A stretch of DNA of 64,000 nt from Pseudarthrobacter phenanthrenivorans Sphe3 (GTDB lineage: Bacteria > Actinomycetota > Actinomycetes > Actinomycetales > Micrococcaceae). Below, one piece after another: positions 1 through 9,321 of this stretch (positions are counted from its first letter, which is position 1; every line of letters starts with the position of its first letter). Where the stretch lies: NCBI RefSeq assembly GCF_000189535.1, contig NC_015145.1, forward strand, positions 2,480,001 through 2,544,000. Reading direction: 5' to 3'. The notes beneath the pieces are model-generated. The model was given only the letters and a program-made list of their open reading frames with translations, was not told where the DNA came from and ran no database searches. A program made the translations under genes and the position numbers.

Positions 1-65
1 AAGAGGTCAAGAACCTCAAGACTGTCGGCGACGCCGTCAGCTTCATCGCCGGAGCGCAGGCCTAG
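1..65 (+). CDS. acpP: Acyl carrier protein, C-terminal end (partial)
   Basis: Only the last 20 codons are present, reading EVKNLKTVGDAVSFIAGAQA and ending in TAG at 63-65. The KTVGDAV...I pattern is the typical final helix of acyl carrier protein, and fabF follows on the same strand, the usual order in actinobacterial fatty-acid clusters. ACP carries the growing acyl chain on a phosphopantetheine arm; the serine that bears it lies upstream of the window. The identification rests on the tail plus context. Confidence 0.85.
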   Translation, partial: EVKNLKTVGDAVSFIAGAQA

Positions 66-96
66 CCAAGGCTTCTTGCCGTATTTCGGCATGGCA

Positions 97-130
97 GGGC
101 TGCCGGTCCGGATGGCCGGACCGGCAGCCC
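97..130 (+). terminator. Hairpin between acpP and fabF
   Basis: Perfect 15-bp GC-rich stem with a 4-nt loop in the 162-bp gap between acpP and fabF. There is no T-run after it, so it may act as a partial terminator or attenuator lowering fabF relative to acpP, or simply as an RNA-stabilising 3' end. Confidence 0.5.
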
Positions 131-227
131 GCCGCATCTCCGGCACCTTCCGCCCGTCGGAACGGTGCCGATCATCAAAACGCGGGACCTCCGGAAGACG
201 GATTCCCACCGACGAAAGAGTGATCCC

Positions 228-1463
228 ATGACACGCAAAGTAGTCATTACCGGTCTGGGGGCCACCACGCCCATCGGCGGCGATGTACCCACGATGTGGA
301 AGAACGCGCTCAAGGGGGTCTCCGGTGCCCGCACCCTGGAGGACGACTGGGTGGCAAAGTACGAGCTGCCCGTCCACTTCGCCGCGCGCTGCAGCACCCC
401 TGCCTTGGATGTGCTCAGCCGCGTAGAAGCCAAGCGGATGGACCCCTCCACCCAGTTCGGCGTTGTTGCTGCCCGTGAGGCCTGGGCCGATTCCGGCATA
501 ACCGAGGTCGACAAGGACCGCCTCGCCGTCGCCTTTGCCACCGGCATCGGCGGCGTGTGGACCCTGCTGGACGCCTGGGACACGCTCAAGGAAAAAGGCC
601 CCCGCCGGGTCCTGCCCATGACTGTTCCCATGCTGATGCCCAACGGTGTCGCCGCTGCCGTCAGCCTGGACCTCGGCGCCCGCGCCGGTGCCCATACTCC
701 CGTTTCGGCCTGTGCCTCAGGAACGGAGGCCCTCCACCTGGGACTGGACCTGATCCGTTCCGGCAAGGCCGACGTGGTGATGTGCGGTGGCGCCGAGGCG
801 GCAATCCACCCCATGCCGCTGGCCGCCTTTGCGTCCATGCAGGCCCTCTCCCGGCGGAACGAGGACCCCGAGCGCGCCTCGCGCCCCTATGACACCGCCC
901 GCGACGGTTTTGTCATGGGCGAAGGCGCCGGCGCCCTGGTCCTCGAAGCCGAGGAACACGCCCTGGCCCGCGGCGCACGGATCTACGGGGAACTGGCGGG
1001 TACCTCGGTCACGGCCGACGCCTACCACATCACCGCCCCGGACCCCGAAGGCCTGGGAGCCACCCGTGCCTTGAAGGCGGCCATGTTTGACGGCCGTATC
1101 CAGCCTGAGGACGTGGTGCACGTCAACGCGCACGCCACCTCCACGCCGGTGGGCGACAAGCCCGAATACACAGCGCTCCGCGCCGCCTTGGGAAGCCACG
1201 TGGACAATGTGGCCGTCTCCGCCACGAAGTCGCAGATGGGGCACCTCCTGGGCGCCTCCGGTGCTGTGGAAGCCGTACTCACGGTGCTGGCCGTCTACGA
1301 CCGGAAGGCACCCGTCACCATCAACCTCGAAAACCAGGACCCGGAGATTCCGCTCGACGTGGTCACCTCGGCCCGCGACCTGCCCGCAGGCAACATCGTG
1401 GCGCTGAGCAACTCGTTCGGCTTCGGCGGCCACAACGCCGTCATTGCGGTGCGCAGCGTCTAA
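228..1463 (+). CDS. fabF: 3-oxoacyl-[acyl-carrier-protein] synthase II (beta-ketoacyl-ACP synthase)
   Basis: Condenses malonyl-ACP with an acyl-ACP to extend fatty acids in the type II pathway (cytoplasm). The 411-residue product is the usual KAS length. It begins TRKVVITGLGATTPIGG, and the catalytic triad is visible: Cys162 in VSACASGTEA, His302 in VNAHATSTPVGD and His339 in KSQMGHLLGASG. The C-terminal glycine-rich NSFGFGGHN motif is present. The frame stays open upstream to a GTG at 165, but the ATG at 228 starts exactly at the conserved N-terminus and has a weak purine-rich GAAAGAG before it. It follows acpP and ends at a strong hairpin. Confidence 0.96.
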   Translation: MTRKVVITGLGATTPIGGDVPTMWKNALKGVSGARTLEDDWVAKYELPVHFAARCSTPALDVLSRVEAKRMDPSTQFGVVAAREAWADSGITEVDKDRLAVAFATGIGGVWTLLDAWDTLKEKGPRRVLPMTVPMLMPNGVAAAVSLDLGARAGAHTPVSACASGTEALHLGLDLIRSGKADVVMCGGAEAAIHPMPLAAFASMQALSRRNEDPERASRPYDTARDGFVMGEGAGALVLEAEEHALARGARIYGELAGTSVTADAYHITAPDPEGLGATRALKAAMFDGRIQPEDVVHVNAHATSTPVGDKPEYTALRAALGSHVDNVAVSATKSQMGHLLGASGAVEAVLTVLAVYDRKAPVTINLENQDPEIPLDVVTSARDLPAGNIVALSNSFGFGGHNAVIAVRSV

Positions 1464-1506
1464 CGCCCGGCGTCACAATCAGAGCAGGCACAGCCTGCAG
1501 GCATAG

Positions 1507-1540
1507 AGAGGAGGCCCCGCCATGTGGCGGGGCCTCCTCT
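1507..1540. terminator. Bidirectional terminator between fabF and the DUF3145 gene
   Basis: Perfect 16-bp inverted repeat with a 2-nt loop, 43 bp after the fabF stop and 33 bp from the end of the convergent DUF3145 gene. It can form on both strands and probably ends both transcripts. Confidence 0.85.
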
Positions 1541-1572
1541 TTGCTATGGAAGAACATGCAGGTCGACGGCGG

Positions 1573-2076
1573 TCAGCCCACCTGGTGGAGCCAGCGGACG
1601 GGAGCGCCTTCAGCGGCGTGCCGGAACGGCTCGAGCTCTTCGTCCCAGGCTTCGCCGAGGGCGAGCGAGAGTTCATGGTACACAGCGGCGGGATCGCCGG
1701 CACCTGACTCGTAGGCGTAGCGGATCCGGTCCTCCGAGACCATGATGTTGCCATGAACGTCAGTGACGGCATGGAAGATGCCCAGCTCGGGAGTGTGGGA
1801 CCAGCGCCCGCCGTCAACCCCCTGGCTTGGCTCCTCCGTGACCTCATAGCGAAGATGCGCCCAGCCCCGCAGGGACGACGCCAGCTTTGATCCGGTGCCG
1901 GGGGCACCGGTCCAGGACAGCTCGGCCCGGAACATTCCAGGCGCGGCAGGCTGAGGGGTCCACTCAAGATCCGTTCGCTTGTCCACGACGGATCCGATGG
2001 CCCACTCAACGTGAGGGCACAGGGCCGTAGGGGCCGAGTGAACGAACAGCACACCGCGGGTCATTGCAACAGACAT
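1573..2076 (-). CDS. DUF3145 family protein, function unknown
   Basis: The 167-residue product starts MSVAMTRGVLFVHSAPTALC and matches the actinobacterial DUF3145 family as I know it. A position beside the fab cluster, as here, is common for this family. No catalytic motif or membrane segment is evident; the protein is acidic and soluble. The start at 2076 is preceded by a good GGAGG six bases upstream, better than the in-frame start at 2148. The 242 bp upstream (2077-2318) hold no gene; a TATATC-like AT-rich patch near 2185-2200 might be part of its promoter, but I cannot place a convincing -35. Confidence 0.8.
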   Translation of the reverse strand: MSVAMTRGVLFVHSAPTALCPHVEWAIGSVVDKRTDLEWTPQPAAPGMFRAELSWTGAPGTGSKLASSLRGWAHLRYEVTEEPSQGVDGGRWSHTPELGIFHAVTDVHGNIMVSEDRIRYAYESGAGDPAAVYHELSLALGEAWDEELEPFRHAAEGAPVRWLHQVG

Positions 2077-2318
2077 TCCATCCTCCATAGCTCTAGGTAC
2101 GTCTTCCCCAACGACCTCTGCCTGGATGGAACTGCCCGTGCCGTGCACTGCAGCTGTTGTTCCTGCCTCCGTATTCAGATGTATCAGATATAGCAGTGTC
2201 CGGGCTTGCCGTGACGCACAAAGCTGTTAGCTTCAAGCGGGACTTGAAAGTTGCCGGACGTGACTCTTATTGTGCCGTACCCCACCAAATTACGCCAGTG
2301 CGATTCAAGCGCTGCTGC

Positions 2319-3245
2319 TCATGCCCTTGGATGGGCCTGCTGGTAGCTCTTCCGCAGCCGGTCAACGGAGACGTGGGTATAGATCTGGGTGGTGGCGAGG
2401 CTGCTGTGGCCAAGGATCTCCTGCACGGCACGCAGATCGGCTCCGCCATCCAGCAGATGCGTGGCCGCTGAGTGCCGCAACGCGTGCGGCCCTGATGCGG
2501 ACGTATCCCCCAGTTCCTTGAAGAGACCGTTGACCATGGTCCGCACCTGCCGCTGGTCCACCCTCCCGCCCCGCATGCCAAGGAACAGTGCCTGCCCGCT
2601 GGTGCTCCTGGCGACGAGCGGACGGCCGCGGCGAAGCCAGTCGTCTACGGCCAGGGCAGCGGGAACACCGTAGGGGACCGTCCGCTCCTTGTTGCCCTTG
2701 CCGATGACGCGCAAAGTACGCCGGTCGGGGTCCAGATCGTCAATGTCCAGCCCCGCGAGTTCACCGACCCGGACACCGGTTGCATAGAGGAGCTCCACGA
2801 TGGCGCGGTTCCGAAGCGCAAGGGGCGCCCCCTCCTCCGCCGCCTGGGCCAGGCCCGCCAGCAACCGTGCCAGCTGCCCGGAATGCAGGACGCCCGGCAA
2901 CGATGCCTCACGTTTTGGCGCCTTGAGCCGCAAGGCCGGATCAGCGACAATACGCTCCTCCCCCAACGCCCAGGCGGTGAAAACCCGCACAGAGGCAGAA
3001 CGACGAGCCAGGGTGGTCCGGGCCGCCCCCGCCTGGCTTTGCGCGCCCAACCACCGCCGAAAGGTTCCCAGCTCCAGGTCTTCCAACCGCTTGGCACCTT
3101 CGATGGAGGCGTGGGACAGGAGGCCGCGGACATCGCCCACATATCCACGGAGGGTATGCGGCGACACGGCACGCTCTGCGGCCAGGTACCGGGCGAAGGC
3201 ATCAAGCGCCCCTGCAAGCTCGACAGGCAGTTCCGGATTCTCCAC
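2319..3245 (-). CDS. xerC: Tyrosine recombinase XerC
   Basis: Site-specific recombinase that, with XerD, resolves chromosome dimers at dif. The 308-residue product has an N-terminal SAM-like core-binding domain (about 10-105) and a C-terminal catalytic domain. The full catalytic set is visible: Arg159 (TGVRVGELAGLD), Lys183 (IGKGNKERT), His254 and Arg257 (HALRHSAATHLL), His280 (LGHSSLATTQIYTHV) and Tyr289. The GTG start at 3245 gives the standard N-terminus; AGGA lies just before it, closer than usual. It is the last gene of the dprA run, a housekeeping context, so this is not a phage integrase. Confidence 0.93.
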   Translation of the reverse strand: MENPELPVELAGALDAFARYLAAERAVSPHTLRGYVGDVRGLLSHASIEGAKRLEDLELGTFRRWLGAQSQAGAARTTLARRSASVRVFTAWALGEERIVADPALRLKAPKREASLPGVLHSGQLARLLAGLAQAAEEGAPLALRNRAIVELLYATGVRVGELAGLDIDDLDPDRRTLRVIGKGNKERTVPYGVPAALAVDDWLRRGRPLVARSTSGQALFLGMRGGRVDQRQVRTMVNGLFKELGDTSASGPHALRHSAATHLLDGGADLRAVQEILGHSSLATTQIYTHVSVDRLRKSYQQAHPRA

Positions 3246-3342
3246 ATTCCTACTTTCCCAGCTCTTGTGCCGAAAACTGTGGCTGACACGGCTATCACAT
3301 ACGCAGCAGCAGGGTGATCCGTTCCAGCCGGTTGACGGCCGG

Positions 3343-4545
3343 TCAGCTTGCCGGCTTGCCGCGTTTCCAGCCTCCCCGGTCCGAGACGGCGAGACCCAGC
3401 AGCCCCAACCGGCCCAAGCCGGCGCGGACCGACTCCGGGCCAAGCCCCGCGACCACCGAGAGCTTTTCAACGGACGTGGTGGAGCGCAGCGGCAGCGCAT
3501 CCAAGAGGATCAGGTCTTCGAGCGTGAGCCCGTCCTGCACCGCCGCTTGTGCTTGGCGGGCTTCAGGGAGGGCGGAGCCACTGGGTCCCGCCAATTCCGC
3601 AATCTCCGCAGCATCGGTGACGCACACGGCGCCCCCGTCCCGCATCAAACGGTGGCACCCTGCAGAGTTTGCGCTGTGCACCGACCCCGGAACAGCCGCC
3701 ACGGCACGGCCGAGCGCCTCAGCATGGTGTGCCGTGTTGAGGGCACCTGAACGCCACCGCGCCTCGACGACGACCGTCACGGCGGCTAAGGCAGCTATCA
3801 GCCTGTTCCGCTGCAGGAAACGGTAGCGTGTGGGCGCTGATCCCGGGGGTACCTCCGCCAGGACGGCACCCTGGTTGCACACCGCCCTGAGGAGGTCCTC
3901 GTTGCCGGAGGGGTAGAAGCGGTCCACTCCCCCGGCCATGACGGCAATCGTGGGGACGGCACTGGACGCCCCGGCCAAGGCAGCGCGGTGGGCATGGGCA
4001 TCAATTCCATACGCCCCGCCGGACACCACGGTGAATCCGCGCTGGGCCAGGGAGTAGGCGAGGTCGCCCGTGACCGAAGCCCCATAGCTGGTACTGTCGC
4101 GCGAGCCAACAAGGGCGATCGAGGTGGCAGCTCCGGGAAGTGCCTGTTCCTGCCCGCGCCACCAAAGACAGAGTGGTTCCTGGATCCCAAGGTCGGCCAG
4201 TTGGCCTGGCCACAGATCATCGCCCGGGATGACCACCCTGCCGCCGATGCGGGCCATGGTGGCAAGGTCGCGCTCGGGAGCGAGATCAGGAATCCGGGGC
4301 CTCCAACGCTGCAGGGAGGCTGCCAGCCCCGGCCAGCTGGCGTGTCCACCGTCTGACAGAAGCTCCGTGATTCCCCGCTCGATATCAGGGCCGGGCGCCA
4401 CTTGCCCGGTGGCGATCCGCAGGGCGTCCACGGCCCCGGCCAGCTGCACCAGGGCAAGGCCTGCGGCATCCTGCGGCTCCATGAGGCGTGAAAGGGCCGC
4501 ACGGGCAAGGCGTTCCACGTCCGTGCTGAATGCTGTTGCCTTCAT
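3343..4545 (-). CDS. dprA: DNA-processing protein DprA
   Basis: Single-stranded DNA binding and RecA-loading protein, best known in natural transformation but widespread in bacteria that are not known to be competent. The 400-residue product carries the Rossmann-like DprA core: SIALVGSRDSTSYG (about 142-155), VVSGGAYGIDAHAHRAAL, and the downstream RFLQRNRLIAAL motif. The C-terminal part (from about residue 345) resembles the winged-helix tail common in longer DprA proteins. Its ATG overlaps the comM stop by four bases (ATGA), so the two are translationally coupled. Confidence 0.93.
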   Translation of the reverse strand: MKATAFSTDVERLARAALSRLMEPQDAAGLALVQLAGAVDALRIATGQVAPGPDIERGITELLSDGGHASWPGLAASLQRWRPRIPDLAPERDLATMARIGGRVVIPGDDLWPGQLADLGIQEPLCLWWRGQEQALPGAATSIALVGSRDSTSYGASVTGDLAYSLAQRGFTVVSGGAYGIDAHAHRAALAGASSAVPTIAVMAGGVDRFYPSGNEDLLRAVCNQGAVLAEVPPGSAPTRYRFLQRNRLIAALAAVTVVVEARWRSGALNTAHHAEALGRAVAAVPGSVHSANSAGCHRLMRDGGAVCVTDAAEIAELAGPSGSALPEARQAQAAVQDGLTLEDLILLDALPLRSTTSVEKLSVVAGLGPESVRAGLGRLGLLGLAVSDRGGWKRGKPAS

Positions 4546-6086
4546 GCTGCGGCCGCCGCTGCCTGCCGAAGCCCCAGTGCCTGGCCGATGTGGTTGTGGT
4601 CAGGCCTCTCCCCGTGCCCCAGGTCGCACAGCGTCCAGGCCAGGCGAAGCACCCTGTCATAGCCGCGGGCCGTCAGCACGCCCCGCTCCAGGGAATGGTC
4701 CAGGATGCGGGTGACAGCCGGAGCCAGCCGGAGCTCACCCCTGAGGATCCGGCCGGGAACCTGGGCGTTGGTTTCCAGTCCATACGGCGCCAGGCGTTCA
4801 AGCTGCCGTGCCCGGGCCTGGCCCACCCGGAGGGCCACGGTGGCAGTGTCCTCCTCGTCCCCCGCCTGCCCGAAGTCGGCAAGGGAGACCCGTTCCACCT
4901 GAAGCTGGATGTCGACGCGGTCCAGCAGCGGCCCGGACAGCCGGGCCATGTACCGCCGCCTCATCACGGGCGTGCAGGTGCAGTCAAGCCCCTTGCCGGA
5001 GGCCTTGCCGCACGGACAGGGATTGGCCGCAAGGACCAGCTGGAAGCGGGCCGGATACGCAGCGGTCCCGGCTGACCGGTGGATCACCAGTTCGCCGCTC
5101 TCCAGCGGCTGGCGCAGGGCATCCAGCACACGCCGCTCATACTCCGGTGCTTCATCAAGGAACAGGACACCCCGGTGCGCCCGTGATGCGGCTCCCGGCC
5201 GGGGCAGCCCTGAGCCGCCGCCAATGATGGCCGCTGCCGTGGCCGAGTGGTGCGGGCTTTCGAACGGCGGCCGCCGGAGAAGCTGGACCGAGGATGACGG
5301 CAGCCCGCACAGCGAATGGATGGCCGTCACCTCCATGGATTCCTGGTCCCCGAGGTCCGGCAGCAGCCCGGGCAGCCGTTCCGCCAGCATGGTCTTGCCG
5401 GCACCGGGCGGGCCGGTCAGGAGCAGGTGATGCGCTCCCGCCGCGGCGACTTCAAGGGCCCGCCGGGCATCCCCCTGGCCGGAGACGTCTGCCATGTCCG
5501 GGCAGGTTCCGGCATCTGCGGAAGAATCTCCCGCACTGTCCGGCTCTTCGGGCTCGAAATCGAGCGCAAGCTCCTGCGGGTCGGCACCGAAATCCAGTGC
5601 AAGGCGCGCCAGGGTGCGGTATCCGCGGACGTTTGCATCAGGCACCAGCGACGCCTCCGCGTAATTGGCCTGCGCCACGACAATGTCCTGGTAGCCGGCC
5701 TGCACGGCCGCCATCACAGCGGGCAGGATGCCCCGGACAGGGCGCAGCCGGCCGTCAAGCCCCAGCTCGGCGATGAAGACCGTGCGCCCGGTGGTTTTGA
5801 TGTCGTTGGCAGCCCGCAGCACCGCCATCGTGACCGCCAGGTCGAACCCGGATCCCCGCTTGGGCAGGGAAGCCGGAATCAGGTTGGCGGTAATTTTCCT
5901 GCGGCTTAAGGGGATGCCGGAGTTCTTCGCCGCCGACCGGATGCGCTCCTTGGCCTCGTTGAGCGAAGCGTCCGGCAGCCCGAGCAGCACGAACGCGGGA
6001 AGTGTCTGGCCAATGTCGGCCTCCACCTCCACCAGGTAGCCGTTCAGCCCTACCAAGGCTATGGAATAGGTGCGGCCCAGCGGCAT
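4542..6086 (-). CDS. comM: YifB/ComM family magnesium-chelatase-like AAA ATPase
   Basis: The 514-residue product has an N-terminal YifB domain (GRTYSIALVGLNGYLVEVE) and a central AAA+ domain with Walker A GPPGAGKTMLAERLPGL and Walker B GVLFLDEAPEY, then the cysteine-containing CPCG..C.C segment typical of the family. ComM relatives are helicases that promote branch migration during integration of transforming DNA; whether this organism is transformable cannot be seen here. It starts directly after the yraN stop and overlaps dprA by 4 bp, so yraN-comM-dprA is a tight operon. Confidence 0.93.
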   Translation of the reverse strand: MPLGRTYSIALVGLNGYLVEVEADIGQTLPAFVLLGLPDASLNEAKERIRSAAKNSGIPLSRRKITANLIPASLPKRGSGFDLAVTMAVLRAANDIKTTGRTVFIAELGLDGRLRPVRGILPAVMAAVQAGYQDIVVAQANYAEASLVPDANVRGYRTLARLALDFGADPQELALDFEPEEPDSAGDSSADAGTCPDMADVSGQGDARRALEVAAAGAHHLLLTGPPGAGKTMLAERLPGLLPDLGDQESMEVTAIHSLCGLPSSSVQLLRRPPFESPHHSATAAAIIGGGSGLPRPGAASRAHRGVLFLDEAPEYERRVLDALRQPLESGELVIHRSAGTAAYPARFQLVLAANPCPCGKASGKGLDCTCTPVMRRRYMARLSGPLLDRVDIQLQVERVSLADFGQAGDEEDTATVALRVGQARARQLERLAPYGLETNAQVPGRILRGELRLAPAVTRILDHSLERGVLTARGYDRVLRLAWTLCDLGHGERPDHNHIGQALGLRQAAAAAA

Positions 6087-6443
6087 TCACCCCACCCCCT
6101 TGAGGTGCTCCACCACAGGTGACCCGCCGCCGTCGTCCGTCACCGCGATGACGTCCACCCGCCGCAGCGGCATCCGCAGCTCCCGGTCGCGGCACCAGGC
6201 CGCGCCCAGCCGATGGAGCCGTGCAAGCTTCTCCCGTCCCACCGCTTCGAAGGGGTGGCCGTAGTCGAGGGAACGGCGGGTCTTCACTTCGGCGATCACC
6301 AGGGCGCCGCCGTCGAGGGCGACTATGTCTATTTCGCCTTCGGGGCATCGCCAGTTGCGCTCCAGCACCAGCATGCCAAGGGCTTCAAGATAACCGGCGG
6401 CGAGGTCTTCGCCATGCCGGCCCAACAGGTCTTTCGATCTCAT
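6087..6443 (-). CDS. YraN family (UPF0102) nuclease-like protein
   Basis: The 118-residue product has the UPF0102 pattern G..GEDLAAGYLEALGM followed by the endonuclease-like core EGEIDIVALDGGALVIAEVKTR, in which D, E and K form the restriction-endonuclease-fold signature (EIDIV...EVK). The family is linked to Holliday-junction-like nucleases by fold, but its function is not established. Its stop abuts the comM start, and the yraN-comM-dprA order is conserved in many bacteria. Confidence 0.9.
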   Translation of the reverse strand: MRSKDLLGRHGEDLAAGYLEALGMLVLERNWRCPEGEIDIVALDGGALVIAEVKTRRSLDYGHPFEAVGREKLARLHRLGAAWCRDRELRMPLRRVDVIAVTDDGGGSPVVEHLKGVG

Positions 6444-6547
6444 TTCTACCTCCGCAACCAGCCTGTGGCAGGCCGGAGGCGAAAGTAAGGAGGCTCATTC
6501 CGTATGTGTATCGGGGGTGGCTGTGGGGGAATAGTTGCGGCTCAGGG

Positions 6548-6874
6548 CTACTGGCCGAGATCGACGTCCTTGGGCAGCGCCAGTTCCTCGTTCCGCGGAA
6601 GCTCCTCCACGTTGACGTCCTTGAACGTCAGGACCCGGACGCTCTTGACGAACCGCGCGGAACGGTAGACATCCCAGACCCAAGCGTCCTGCAGCGTCAG
6701 GTCGAAATAGACCTCGCCGTCGGCACTGCGGGCCTGCAGGTCCACGTGGTTGGCAAGGTAGAAGCGCCGTTCGGTCTCGACAACGTAGCTGAACAATCCG
6801 ACCACGTCCCGGTATTCACGGTAGAGCTGGAGCTCCATGTCGGTTTCGTAGTTTTCAAGATCCTCAGCACTCAT
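6548..6874 (-). CDS. DUF2469 family protein
   Basis: A 108-residue acidic protein beginning MSAEDLENYETDMELQLYRE, recognisable as the actinobacterial DUF2469 family. It has no signal peptide or membrane segment. The ATG at 6874 has GGAAG nearby and fits the family N-terminus better than the upstream start at 6892. It lies between rnhB and yraN on the same strand, and this neighbourhood (lepB-rnhB-DUF2469-yraN) is conserved in the phylum. The function is unknown. Confidence 0.85.
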   Translation of the reverse strand: MSAEDLENYETDMELQLYREYRDVVGLFSYVVETERRFYLANHVDLQARSADGEVYFDLTLQDAWVWDVYRSARFVKSVRVLTFKDVNVEELPRNEELALPKDVDLGQ

Positions 6875-6924
6875 GCTTCCATCTTGCACCATCTGCGGGG
6901 CGCCTGGCGCCCGTGCAGCACCCC

Positions 6925-7710
6925 TCAGTCCGCGCCGGCCAACTCTTCCCCGGTCAACTCATCCCCGTCCGGCAGCCCGCCTTCCAGCAGGTCCCCGCCG
7001 AGCAGGCGCCAGCTGACCCGATGGTAGGGGGTGGGCCCGGCAGCGCGGAGGACGTCCCGGTGCAGCACCGTGGCGTAGCCCTTGTTGATGTCCCAGCCGA
7101 AATCCGGGAATTCAGCATGGAGTTCACGCATGGTCCGGTCGCGTTCCACCTTGGCGATGACACTCGCAGCAGCCACGCTTAGGCATTGCATGTCCGCCTT
7201 GACCTTGGTGTGCACGGGGGCGTCGCAACTGGCCTCGAAAACCGGCTCGTCAAAGAGGGACGGCTGTCCTGCCGGGGAAAGCCAGTTGTGGCTTCCGTCC
7301 AGGAGCACCGCTTCGGGGCGGATTCCCGCGGCGAGGATGTCCTGCCACGCCCGCGTCCCGGCCAGCCGCAGGGCGGCGATAATGCCGATCGAGTCTATTT
7401 CCTGCGCGGAGGCGTGGCCCACGGCTGACGCCACGCTCCACCTGCGGACCAGCGGTTCGAGCCGTTCGCGCTCGGAAGGGGTCAGGAGCTTGCTGTCCCG
7501 CACGCCGGCGAGCGGCTTCTGGTGTTCCAGGTCCACCACGGCGATGCCAACGCTGACGGGGCCGGCAAGCGCGCCCCGCCCCACTTCATCAACGCCCGCA
7601 AGATAACGGATGCCCTGCGCCTTGAAAGTCCGCTCATGCCGCAGGGTGGGCGCCTTGGTGCGCGAGAGCACCTTCGTGGAACCGGACCTCGCCTTTACTG
7701 CCGCGGGCAT
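6925..7710 (-). CDS. rnhB: Ribonuclease HII
   Basis: Cuts the RNA strand of RNA-DNA hybrids and removes single ribonucleotides misincorporated in DNA. The 261-residue product shows the RNase HII signatures: [14 protein letters not shown] with catalytic Asp41 and Glu42, the DSK motif ([12 protein letters not shown]), the third acidic residue in [10 protein letters not shown], and [14 protein letters not shown] before GWDINKGY. An N-terminal extension of about 30 residues precedes the core. The stop of lepB1 lies two bases upstream, so translation is probably coupled. Confidence 0.95.
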   Translation of the reverse strand: MPAAVKARSGSTKVLSRTKAPTLRHERTFKAQGIRYLAGVDEVGRGALAGPVSVGIAVVDLEHQKPLAGVRDSKLLTPSERERLEPLVRRWSVASAVGHASAQEIDSIGIIAALRLAGTRAWQDILAAGIRPEAVLLDGSHNWLSPAGQPSLFDEPVFEASCDAPVHTKVKADMQCLSVAAASVIAKVERDRTMRELHAEFPDFGWDINKGYATVLHRDVLRAAGPTPYHRVSWRLLGGDLLEGGLPDGDELTGEELAGAD

Positions 7711-7712
7711 GG

Positions 7713-8558
7713 TCAGGGAGCCGCCGGGACGTTCCGGAAGACGTCCGGGTAATTGTCAAGTGTTGTGATGCGGTTCAGCGGCCACGCAATCACGGCGGCC
7801 TTGCCTTCCAGGTCGTCGATGTCGATGAACCCGCCGTCGGAATCCATGTGCGCACGGGAATCGGCGGAGTGGTTCCGGTTATCGCCCATCACCCACACCT
7901 TCCCCTCGGGAACCACGACGTCGAAGTTGCGGATCTGCGGAACCTCGGCCGGGTTGACATAGCTCTCGTTAATGGCAGTCCCGTTGACGGTCAGTTTACC
8001 GTCCGCGTCGCAGCAGACTACATGGTCTCCGGGCAGCCCGATGACCCTTTTGACCAGGTGCTGCTCGGAATTGTCCGGGAGGAGTCCAACAAAGGTCAGC
8101 CCATCCTGGACCCAGGTGAACGGCCCCTGGGTCTTCTCCGGTGCGGGCGGCAGCCACCCCTTGGTATCACGGAAGACCACCACATCGCCGCGGCTGAGCG
8201 AAAACGGTTCAGGGACGAGGAGGTTGACGAAGATGCGGTCATCGACATCCAGGGTCCTGACCATCGATTCGGACGGAATAAAGAAGGCCCGGAAAAGGAA
8301 CGTCTTGATGAGGAAGGAGAGCACGACGGCGATGACCACCACCGTCGCCACTTCCTTCAGCCATGCCATGACCGGGCTGCCACCGGATTTGCCGCCTGAC
8401 TTGGCGGCTTTGGCGGCGGATCGGCTGCCGGGCGCGGGGGGCGCAGCGGGAGCGTCAGCCCCCGGTTCCCCGCGGGCAGGCGCGGAAGCTGCCTCGGCCG
8501 GAGCGTCCGGAGTGCCGTCGTGGCGCGGCTCGGGCCCCCGCGCATGGTTCTCAGGCAT
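7713..8558 (-). CDS. lepB: Signal peptidase I (copy 1)
   Basis: Membrane-bound serine protease that removes signal peptides from exported proteins. The 281-residue product has an unusually long Ala/Pro-rich cytoplasmic N-terminus (1-62), one membrane segment (about 68-92), then the catalytic Ser98 in [11 protein letters not shown] and Lys170 in [23 protein letters not shown] is the C-terminal family box. Its start abuts the stop of the second copy, so the two form a tandem pair, probably a duplication since they share organisation and a CCDA.GK.TVNG-like segment. Confidence 0.94.
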   Translation of the reverse strand: MPENHARGPEPRHDGTPDAPAEAASAPARGEPGADAPAAPPAPGSRSAAKAAKSGGKSGGSPVMAWLKEVATVVVIAVVLSFLIKTFLFRAFFIPSESMVRTLDVDDRIFVNLLVPEPFSLSRGDVVVFRDTKGWLPPAPEKTQGPFTWVQDGLTFVGLLPDNSEQHLVKRVIGLPGDHVVCCDADGKLTVNGTAINESYVNPAEVPQIRNFDVVVPEGKVWVMGDNRNHSADSRAHMDSDGGFIDIDDLEGKAAVIAWPLNRITTLDNYPDVFRNVPAAP

Positions 8559-9236
8559 CTACTGTCCGTTCTCTGGTGTTGGTCCTGCCGCAGGCGGACG
8601 TGGTACTGAAGCAAATCTATCAAGCGGCCAGATGATCTGGACCGGCCTGCCGATCACCCTGTCCAGCGGGACCATGCCGCCGCCGGGGGCGCCTAGGAGG
8701 CTTCGGGAGTCGGCAGAGAGTGAGCGGTGGTCCCCCATCAGCCACAGCCGCCCGTCGGGGACCACGGCACTGAACTTTTGGGTGCTCGGGGCGTCCCCTG
8801 CGAAAACGTAAGGCTCATCCAGAGGTTCGCCGTTCACCGTCACGCGTCCGCCGGCGTCACAGCAGGCCACGGCGTCGCCCGGGAGTCCCATGACCCGCTT
8901 GACGTAAGTGGTGTCGCTGCCGGTCAGGCCAAGCCACTGGGTGACGGCGGAGGCTGCGTCGAGAAGCGGACCATTGCCGCTGTTCAGGGGCGCGAAGGTT
9001 CCCCGGCCGTCAAAAACCACAATGTCCCCGTGCCTGACCGGCTCGTTCCGGAAATCCGTCCGGGACACCAGGATGCGGTCTCCGCCCTGGAACAGGGGTT
9101 CCATGGACTCGGAGGGGATGAAGTAGACGTCAAGCCACAACGACCGGACCAGCCCGCTGACCGCAATGGCCAGGACCACTGCCAGGAACGCAAAACGCCA
9201 GCCCGATTTTCGGGGCTGGCGTTTTGTCTGGTCCAT
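8559..9236 (-). CDS. lepB: Signal peptidase I (copy 2)
   Basis: The 225-residue product is a compact signal peptidase I with a short cytoplasmic N-terminus, one membrane segment (about 15-37), catalytic Ser44 in FIPSESMEPLF and Lys113 in TYVKRVMGLPGD, and the GDHRSLSADSR box. The reading frame stays open far upstream, antisense-like through the rplS region, but the ATG at 9236 fits the family start. Oddly, codons 4-15 lie inside a strong terminator-like hairpin (9192-9225), so transcription arriving from rplS must pass through it. Confidence 0.93.
   Translation of the reverse strand: MDQTKRQPRKSGWRFAFLAVVLAIAVSGLVRSLWLDVYFIPSESMEPLFQGGDRILVSRTDFRNEPVRHGDIVVFDGRGTFAPLNSGNGPLLDAASAVTQWLGLTGSDTTYVKRVMGLPGDAVACCDAGGRVTVNGEPLDEPYVFAGDAPSTQKFSAVVPDGRLWLMGDHRSLSADSRSLLGAPGGGMVPLDRVIGRPVQIIWPLDRFASVPRPPAAGPTPENGQ
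9192..9225 (-). terminator. Terminator hairpin inside the lepB2 5' coding region
   Basis: Perfect 13-bp stem with an 8-nt loop and AAAA/TTTT flanks on both sides, so it has the form of an intrinsic terminator on either strand. It lies 97-130 bases downstream of the rplS stop and within codons 4-15 of lepB2. It most likely terminates most rplS transcripts; lepB2 would then be expressed from read-through. Confidence 0.7.
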
Positions 9237-9321
9237 GGTCCGTATCCTGGGCGCTGGTGCTGGTAGGCTCCGGCGCTGGCCGGATACGGCTGCGGCCCAG
9301 CCTTCGTAGGTCCGGAAGGAC

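Noticed and set aside
2319..3245. The tyrosine recombinase as the integrase of a mobile element
   Set aside because: It sits in the conserved dprA housekeeping run, is of XerC length and sequence, and no attachment repeats or cargo genes are near.
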